A stretch of 9,728 nt of DNA. It comes from Limisphaerales bacterium (GTDB taxonomy: Bacteria; Verrucomicrobiota; Verrucomicrobiia; Limisphaerales; UBA11358). Below the pieces are notes generated by a model that saw only the letters and a program-made list of their open reading frames with translations, searched no databases and was not told where the DNA came from. The stretch spans positions 1,555 through 11,282 of the forward strand of contig PKZR01000447.1 in assembly GCA_003133815.1 (NCBI GenBank), written 5' to 3'. A program made the translations under genes and the position numbers. Shown here in pieces: positions 5,183 through 9,728 of the stretch (position 1 is its first letter; every line of letters begins with the position of its first letter).

Positions 5183-7099
5183 TTATTTGAACCGCACGAC
5201 ATACCACGGTTGCAGGCCTTCGGAGATTTTTACCGTGGCGTTGGTGGTGGCGACAAGCTCTGCGCCGGATTTCTGCAGCCACGCGTCGAGTGTTGCGTCC
5301 TGTTCCTTGAGATTCTCACCGCCAACGACGACGTATTGAACCTGCTGGCGGATTTGTTCCGGCGGATCGGTGAGGAGAAAGTGCTCCACGCGCCGGCCGC
5401 CGAACGGACGCCACAACGAAATGTCCGTGTCGTCGGTTGTGCCGATGAATCCGACGGTCTGGATTTCCGGCGGCAGCAAATTTCGGACGCAGGCGAGGGG
5501 ATCGGAACGTTCGGAATAAACGGTATAAACTTTCAACGCACGGGCAATTTGCCGCTGGCCGGGATGCTGCGCGCTTAATCTGGATAGAATGGTTTTGGCC
5601 GGCCACAGCGGCCGGTCCGGCGACAAAATCAAAACGACAAACGCCAGAACCAAAACTCCGCCCGCCAGCAAATGCCACCAGCAGCGGCGGATGATTTGCG
5701 ACTGGCCTGCGCCGATGAGCAGCAGCGGTGCGAGCAGGAAATAATACGGCGCGACGAGGCGTTGTGGCGTGACCATGCCTGTTTTCATGCCGTAGGCGAG
5801 TAGCGCGATCCAAGGTGCAACCAGCACGAGCCGGGAAAAAGCAGGTGGCAGGTGACGAGTGACAGGTGACATGACAGACAACTTTTCGGGGCTTGCCACT
5901 TGCCACTTGCCACCTGTCACTCGTCCGGCGATGAATGAAACCAGCAGCAGCACGCTCACGCCAAACCCGATGCCGGTCCAGTCTTCCGTGGGCAGCTCGC
6001 CGATTGCCTGAAAGCCCTGCTCAAAATTCGCGCTCATCGGCGCGACGATGAAGTGCGGCAGGATCGCCAGCGCGTTCAGATTCCACCATCCGGCGAACGG
6101 GCTGAGCGGCGGCAGAAAATTATTGAACATCAGCAGCAGCGCATTGCCACAGACGCCGACCACGGGGTTTTTCATGTCCATGCCCTTGTGTTCGATGGAC
6201 AGGCCCGACCAGTCGCCGAGGTAATGGATGTTCAAAATCGCCGTCGGCAGAAATGAAACCAGCGCCGCGAGCAAAATGATGGGAAGCGTCACGGCGATTT
6301 TGCGGCGCAGCAACGGCAGCATGGGAAAAATCAGAATCGCCCACGGCAGCAGCAGCGGCAGGTTGCTCGCCTTGGCACCAACCAGCAGCGCGGCGGCGAG
6401 GATTGAATGCCACAAATCTGCCGTCCTCCGCGAACTCCATGCGCGCGCGGCAAAGTCAACCGCCGCCAGCGCATAGACCGCCGGGAACGTGTCGTTGGCG
6501 ATGCTGCCGGCCTGCAGCAGAAAATCGTAGCCCGTCGGCAGCAGCCACATCCATTGCCACGCAACGCGCGCGCGGACGCCCAGCCGCGTGAAGATGCTGA
6601 AGACCAGCCCGGGCAGCAGCAGGAACGGGATGAAGTTGAGCAGGAACAGCGCGCGGTCGGATTTCAAGAACAGCATCAGCGGCGCGGTGAGCCACTCGAA
6701 ACCGCAGGCGCGGTCGTTCATCCGAAAATTGGGTGTGTGGATCCAGAGCCAGTGCCCGTACGCCAGCCATTGCAGCACGCGCGCCTCGCGATAGTTCAGC
6801 CCGGTGTAATTGCTCGGCGGATAAATCGCGCCGCCAAGAAAAATCAAGACCGCCAGCGCCGCGAAGCACAACGGCAGCGGACGGCGGAAGCGGCGCAGGA
6901 ATTTTTTAAGGCAAAATGATTTTGCGGCGGGAAACAGATCCAGTTGCTTGCGCCCGGCAATTAGAAAAATGACGAAGGCGATGAAGCAAATGCCGTAACC
7001 GGTGCGGTTCAACTGCCCGAAGGCGGAGAGCGTCCAGCCCGCCGCGCTTGCGAACACGGAAATCCAAATCCAGAGCCTGACAAGCGGGACGAATGACAT
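5183..7099 (-). CDS. Large GT-C-like membrane protein with soluble C-terminal domain
   Basis: This 638-residue protein has roughly twelve hydrophobic segments between residues 5 and 495 and a soluble tail (about 520-638). After the second or third helix comes a polar region with NYREARVLQWLAYGHWLWI (102-120) and NDRACGFEWL (128-137), followed by a helix-rich region (WMWLLPTGYDFLLQAGS, 183-199; NDTFPAVYALAAVDFA, 202-217). This layout resembles GT-C glycosyltransferases of the Dol-P-Man/ArnT/RgtA type, which take a sugar from a polyprenyl-phosphate carrier, but I see no unmistakable catalytic DD/DE/ED motif, so the assignment is to fold style only. The tail (e.g. TVGFIGTTDDTDISLWRPFG, 548-567) is also seen at the end of such proteins. 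Residues about 394-421 are an in-frame dispersed-repeat insertion. The ATG lies 17 bases after the radical SAM stop codon, indicating the same transcript; no strong ribosome binding site precedes it. Confidence 0.75.
   Translation of the reverse strand: MSFVPLVRLWIWISVFASAAGWTLSAFGQLNRTGYGICFIAFVIFLIAGRKQLDLFPAAKSFCLKKFLRRFRRPLPLCFAALAVLIFLGGAIYPPSNYTGLNYREARVLQWLAYGHWLWIHTPNFRMNDRACGFEWLTAPLMLFLKSDRALFLLNFIPFLLLPGLVFSIFTRLGVRARVAWQWMWLLPTGYDFLLQAGSIANDTFPAVYALAAVDFAARAWSSRRTADLWHSILAAALLVGAKASNLPLLLPWAILIFPMLPLLRRKIAVTLPIILLAALVSFLPTAILNIHYLGDWSGLSIEHKGMDMKNPVVGVCGNALLLMFNNFLPPLSPFAGWWNLNALAILPHFIVAPMSANFEQGFQAIGELPTEDWTGIGFGVSVLLLVSFIAGRVTGGKWQVASPEKLSVMSPVTRHLPPAFSRLVLVAPWIALLAYGMKTGMVTPQRLVAPYYFLLAPLLLIGAGQSQIIRRCWWHLLAGGVLVLAFVVLILSPDRPLWPAKTILSRLSAQHPGQRQIARALKVYTVYSERSDPLACVRNLLPPEIQTVGFIGTTDDTDISLWRPFGGRRVEHFLLTDPPEQIRQQVQYVVVGGENLKEQDATLDAWLQKSGAELVATTNATVKISEGLQPWYVVRFK
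5842..5923. repeat. Dispersed GTGAC/CACTC repeat inside the GT-C-like gene
   Basis: Positions 5842-5876 contain degenerate GGTGGCA/GGTGACG/AGTGACA heptamers, and 5893-5923 contain the complementary TTGCCAC/CTGTCAC pattern. CGAGTGACAGGTGAC (5856-5870) pairs with GCCACCTGTCACTCG (5909-5923) at 14 of 15 positions. On the coding strand it is translated as a polar loop of about 28 residues (beginning RVTGGKWQV) between two membrane helices. Confidence 0.78.
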
Positions 7100-7116
7100 G
7101 GTTCGTTATTAAATTT

Positions 7117-8448
7117 TTAGTTTCGTCCGAAATGCGGTGATGTTTTCAACATGCGTTTGAATTTCGCACGACGTTCCCGGGTTTCGCCTGCGGAATAAAG
7201 TTGTTTGACCAAATCCAGAAATCCATTTTGCAGCTTTGCAACAGTCATGTTTTTTGGATGAAAGTTTATGTCGAACAACGTGCAAAGTTCCCATGCGCGG
7301 TCGCGGATAATGCGGCCTTCGGTTTTGAGACGTGCATAAAGTGGCGTGCCGGGAAACGCGGTCATGAATGTCACCTGCACCTCGTAAAGTTTTGTGTCGC
7401 GCACGAAATTGAGCACGCTGTCAAATACTTCGTACGTGTCGCCGTCCAAACCAAGGATGAAACAGCCGTTCACCGTCACGCCGTAAGATTGGATTTTGGC
7501 TATGGCTTCCTTGTAAAAATCCTGCTGGCGCAGTTTCCAGTTCGATTTTAACTCAACGCCGTCGAGACTTGTGCGGCCTGGGCTTTCGAGGCCAATTAGG
7601 ACTTGCTGGCAACCCGAGTCGCGCATCAGGCTGAGTAATTCTTCATCCTCGGCCACGCGCACGTCGGCCTCGGTGAACCAGCGGACTTTTTCCTTTGCCA
7701 GTTCGCGGAGGAGTTTTTTGTAATGCTCACGGTGAGCAAAGCTGTTGTCGTCAGCGAACTCTATGAACGGACGCGGCCAGATTTTTTTGATAGCGCGGAT
7801 TTCGGCGATAACCTTTTCCACCGGCTTCACCTTGTAATGAGGCGTCAGCAGAATGGAACTTGCGCAGAACTCGCATTTGTGCGGGCAGCCGCGGCTGGTT
7901 TGGATGGTGAGGCGGTTATATTTTTCCGGGTCGAGCAAATCAAAACGGGGCATCGGCGCGTCGGCCAGGTCAAATTCGCGATTGGCAACGTAAGTCGGTT
8001 TCAACGATCCACGCTCAAAATCATTCAAAACTTCCGGCCAGAGCAATTCACCTTCGCCGATAACGACGCTGTTGCAATGTTCCTTGGCCTGTTCACGCAA
8101 TGAAGAAACAGTGATGCCACCCATGACGACATGGATGTTTTTCGATCGGTAGAAATCGGCGACATCACACGCCTCGTAAAATTGCGCGGTGAAAGTGCTG
8201 ATGGCGACGAGGTCGAAATCCGTTGGCATCTCCGGCAGCGCTTTCAAATCGGCGATTTCGTGGTATTCGATTTGGAATTTGTCCGGCGTCAGGCCGGCGA
8301 GTGTGAGCAGGCCGAGGCTTGGCAGCGACGCGATGATTTTATTGCGGTCCACGAAGCCAGGCAGCGTGAGACCAAGCTTGGTGAGTTCTGCGTTGTGCGC
8401 ACGCACACCGCTCAAGGCGATGAAACCGATGCGTTTTTTTTTGTTCAT
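7117..8448 (-). CDS. B12-binding radical SAM protein
   Basis: This 443-residue enzyme has an N-terminal Rossmann-like cobalamin-binding domain (about 1-150; PSLGLLTLAGL at 43-53, ISTFTAQFYEACDVADFYR at 83-101, MGGITVSS at 109-116, IGEGELLWPEVL at 130-141). A radical SAM barrel follows, with the [4Fe-4S] motif CPHKCEFC (Cys188, Cys192, Cys195). Downstream are the usual FADDNSF (231-237), IGLESP (285-290) and GCFILGLDGD (328-337) elements, and a C-terminal segment around FPGTPLYARLKTEGR (365-379) of the DUF4070 type found in hopanoid- and lipid-modifying members. The common DxHxxG cobalamin motif is absent, as in several family branches. Likely chemistry is a radical methylation or rearrangement; the substrate is unknown. 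The frame is open 66 codons further upstream, but those overlap the preceding gene and are not protein-like, whereas the ATG at 8448 has an excellent ribosome binding site and sits in an ATGA overlap with the upstream stop. Confidence 0.9.
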   Translation of the reverse strand: MNKKKRIGFIALSGVRAHNAELTKLGLTLPGFVDRNKIIASLPSLGLLTLAGLTPDKFQIEYHEIADLKALPEMPTDFDLVAISTFTAQFYEACDVADFYRSKNIHVVMGGITVSSLREQAKEHCNSVVIGEGELLWPEVLNDFERGSLKPTYVANREFDLADAPMPRFDLLDPEKYNRLTIQTSRGCPHKCEFCASSILLTPHYKVKPVEKVIAEIRAIKKIWPRPFIEFADDNSFAHREHYKKLLRELAKEKVRWFTEADVRVAEDEELLSLMRDSGCQQVLIGLESPGRTSLDGVELKSNWKLRQQDFYKEAIAKIQSYGVTVNGCFILGLDGDTYEVFDSVLNFVRDTKLYEVQVTFMTAFPGTPLYARLKTEGRIIRDRAWELCTLFDINFHPKNMTVAKLQNGFLDLVKQLYSAGETRERRAKFKRMLKTSPHFGRN

Positions 8449-8831
8449 AATTTTATCACCTCCAGTAAAATCAGAATTCCACCGGCAATCAGGCTCACCA
8501 CCGGCACGGCAAAAATCATGTGTGCCTTTGGGAAATGCGCCATGACGACGCAACAAACCGGCATCGCAATCGCGCCGAGGACGAAAGCCGGGGATGCGAA
8601 ATGAATCAACGGGCCAGCCAATGAAAAGTTTTTGACGGTCAGGCAAAACAGCAAATTCACCGTGCCGAGGCCGAAGAACGAAATGTGGCCGAGCCGATAC
8701 ATCCGTCGTTTGAAGCTTCCATAGCCGCCGAGCCAGCCTTCACCGTGGAAGAACATTCCAAGCACCATGCCGGTGATGAAGCCAAGAAGAATCCAGAGCC
8801 AGCCAACAAAGAGATTCGGATCAGATTTCAT
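8445..8831 (-). CDS. Small four-helix membrane protein, function unknown
   Basis: This 128-residue protein has four predicted membrane segments (about 9-27, 48-66, 79-98 and 105-125). Between helices one and two is a conserved-looking, glycine- and arginine-rich loop, HGEGWLGGYGSFKRRMYRLG (29-48), followed by HISFFGLGTVNLLF (49-62). Five histidines (29, 49, 77, 99, 104) lie at or near membrane boundaries, an arrangement that could hold heme or metal, but no recognised heme-binding motif is present and I do not identify the family. Its TGA stop overlaps the ATG of the radical SAM gene (ATGA), a common sign of translational coupling and of a shared pathway. Its start is only 36 bases from that of the divergent gene. 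No clear Shine-Dalgarno sequence precedes the ATG. Confidence 0.8.
   Translation of the reverse strand: MKSDPNLFVGWLWILLGFITGMVLGMFFHGEGWLGGYGSFKRRMYRLGHISFFGLGTVNLLFCLTVKNFSLAGPLIHFASPAFVLGAIAMPVCCVVMAHFPKAHMIFAVPVVSLIAGGILILLEVIKL
8456..8463 (-). promoter_or_regulatory. Shine-Dalgarno site of the radical SAM gene
   Basis: On the minus strand the sequence GGAGGTGA lies seven bases before the ATG at 8448. It is the strongest ribosome binding site in the window and decides that start over the longer open frame. It lies inside the last codons of the upstream membrane protein gene. Confidence 0.9.
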
Positions 8832-8867
8832 TTGATTGTTTGAAGTTCGTTGCTACAAACTTATGTC
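8832..8867. promoter_or_regulatory. Short divergent promoter region
   Basis: Only 36 bases separate two divergent start codons. Reading rightward, TTGATT (8832-8837) and TACAAA (8854-8859), 16 bases apart, make a plausible sigma-70-like promoter for the rightward gene and would leave almost no leader. The leftward promoter must overlap this segment or the rightward coding region; no good candidate is visible. Confidence 0.3.
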
Positions 8868-9278
8868 ATGAGTCCCGTCAAAGAAAAGTATTATCGGAGC
8901 CTGTTCACTCTTTCGGCAGTTTACGACGTTTTGCTAGGCGTCACGTTCATGTTTTTTGCTGAACGCGCGTTTGCCGCACTGGGCATCAGCGACAAGCTGC
9001 CGGCGATTCGCGGTTATCTGACGCTGCTCGGCGCATTTGTGCTGGTCATCGGTATTGCCTATTTTTTGATTGCGCGCGGCGACCTGAAGCGGAATGTGGA
9101 TTTGATCCTCGTCGGCGTGCTTTACAAACTCGCCTATGCAGGAACGGCGTTTTATTACTGGTATCAAGGCCATTTGCCGCATGTCGCTTTCGGAGCGCTG
9201 TTCGGCGTGGCCGACGCGGTCTTTTTCGTTTTGATGGCCGAGTGCTATATGCTCCTGAAACGGGAAATCAAAGGTTGA
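8868..9278 (+). CDS. Small four-helix membrane protein, function unknown
   Basis: The 136-residue product has four membrane segments (roughly residues 15-33, 48-67, 77-99 and 105-126) with short loops and a KREIKG tail, and resembles small conserved integral membrane proteins of Bacteroidota and Verrucomicrobiota without an assigned role. I do not recognise a named family. The ATG at 8868 (MSPVKEKYYRSLF) is chosen; a TTG at 8850 would add six residues but leaves even less room for the divergent promoter. No ribosome binding site is evident. It is transcribed away from the radical SAM cluster and converges on the serine acetyltransferase gene, with 21 bases between the stop codons and no obvious terminator hairpin there. 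A shared function with the divergent membrane protein is possible but unsupported beyond proximity. Confidence 0.75.
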   Translation: MSPVKEKYYRSLFTLSAVYDVLLGVTFMFFAERAFAALGISDKLPAIRGYLTLLGAFVLVIGIAYFLIARGDLKRNVDLILVGVLYKLAYAGTAFYYWYQGHLPHVAFGALFGVADAVFFVLMAECYMLLKREIKG

Positions 9279-9299
9279 AGCTGTTTTAGCGCCGGTCTG

Positions 9300-9728
9300 T
9301 CAAATCTGGAAATCCAGCGCCGTCTGTTTGTCCGACTTGCTCAGCACGCGCATGTCCAGGCCGTCGTAAATCACCAGCGACTTCGGCGCCACGCTGTCCA
9401 TGATGAACACGTTGCCGCCGATCGTGCTGCCCGCGCCGATCACCGTGTCGCCGCCCAGGATCGTCGCGCCGGGATAAATCGTCACCTTGTCCTCGATGGT
9501 CGGATGCCGCTTCTTGCCGCGCAACGCCTGGCCACCCGCCGTGGACTTCGCGCCCAGCGTCACCCCGTGATACATCTTCACATGGTTGCCGATGACCGCC
9601 GTCTCGCCGACGACCGTGCCGGTGCAATGATCCACAAAAAAATGCGAGCCGATCTTCGCGCCCGGATGGATCTCCATGCCCGAACGCCAGTGCGCCCACT
9701 CCGTCATGATGCGCGGGATGAGCGCGAC
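9300..9728 (-). CDS. cysE: Serine O-acetyltransferase, 3' part (5' end outside window)
   Basis: The window holds the last 142 residues of a serine acetyltransferase, the enzyme that makes O-acetylserine from serine and acetyl-CoA, the first step of cysteine synthesis in the cytoplasm. The frame is open through the window edge, reading VALIPRIMTEWAHW, so the alpha-helical N-terminal part lies outside. The left-handed beta-helix is clear: IHPGAKIG, the catalytic segment FFVDHCTGTVVGETAVIG (Asp-His pair), MYHGVTLGAKS, KRHPTIEDKVTIYPGATILGG and IGAGSTIGGNVFI. The wording is closer to EpsC-type enzymes than to enterobacterial CysE, including a long loop after GAKS. The position normally held by glycine in DHGTG is cysteine here. 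The C-terminal 33 residues (from MDSVAPKS) are a poorly conserved tail. The internal ATG at 9707 is not the start. Confidence 0.9.
   Translation of the reverse strand, partial: VALIPRIMTEWAHWRSGMEIHPGAKIGSHFFVDHCTGTVVGETAVIGNHVKMYHGVTLGAKSTAGGQALRGKKRHPTIEDKVTIYPGATILGGDTVIGAGSTIGGNVFIMDSVAPKSLVIYDGLDMRVLSKSDKQTALDFQI

Noticed and set aside
6407..6919. Plus-strand frame rich in Arg/Gln/Glu opposite the GT-C-like gene
   Set aside because: Its composition is a by-product of the antisense of hydrophobic codons; it has no motifs.
8449..8646. 66-codon N-terminal extension of the radical SAM protein
   Set aside because: It lies wholly inside the upstream membrane protein gene in another frame, and the ATG at 8448 has a strong Shine-Dalgarno site.

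Overview
The window looks like a chromosomal fragment from an uncultured member of the Verrucomicrobiota, most likely a Pedosphaera/Limisphaerales-type lineage. Three things point there: moderately high GC; several dispersed palindromic elements of the kind I associate with these genomes, including degenerate GTGAC/CACTC-type tandem motifs that even occur inside genes; and gene types common in the group (a PQQ-type sugar dehydrogenase, a TMTC/TPR-type membrane protein, and a B12-binding radical SAM protein). This is inferred from sequence style, not from a marker gene.

Layout. Positions 1-463 hold no convincing complete gene: there are weak reading-frame remnants and a REP-like inverted repeat. 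A secreted PQQ-dependent glucose/sorbosone dehydrogenase-type protein follows (464-1717, +). A 109-bp nested palindrome separates it from a convergent cupin gene (1885-2292, -) that closely resembles the manganese hydroxynitrile lyases of Granulicella. Divergent from the cupin is an alpha/beta hydrolase with an N-terminal membrane or lipid anchor (2508-3560, +), followed by a multi-spanning TMTC-like membrane protein (3621-5012, +) that stops where its TPR domain should begin. These two genes share an almost identical 5' end of about 65 bp.

A second nested palindrome (5058-5182) separates this pair from a minus-strand cluster. Read 5'->3' the cluster is a small four-helix membrane protein (8831-8445), a B12-binding radical SAM enzyme (8448-7117, ATGA overlap with the first gene), and a large GT-C-like membrane protein (7099-5183). 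Tight spacing suggests one operon, possibly for modifying a lipid or other membrane-bound molecule. A short divergent gene encodes another four-helix membrane protein (8868-9278, +). The right edge carries the 3' part of a minus-strand serine O-acetyltransferase gene (cysE/epsC type, 9300 to beyond the window).

The most unusual signals are not new enzymes. They are (i) the shared start-region cassette of the two neighbouring plus-strand genes, (ii) dispersed repeats inserted in frame into extramembrane loops of two membrane proteins, and (iii) two unrelated palindromic elements between convergent genes whose arm differences are largely compensatory, indicating that the folded structure is conserved. 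I found no tRNA, rRNA, CRISPR array, transposase or phage gene.
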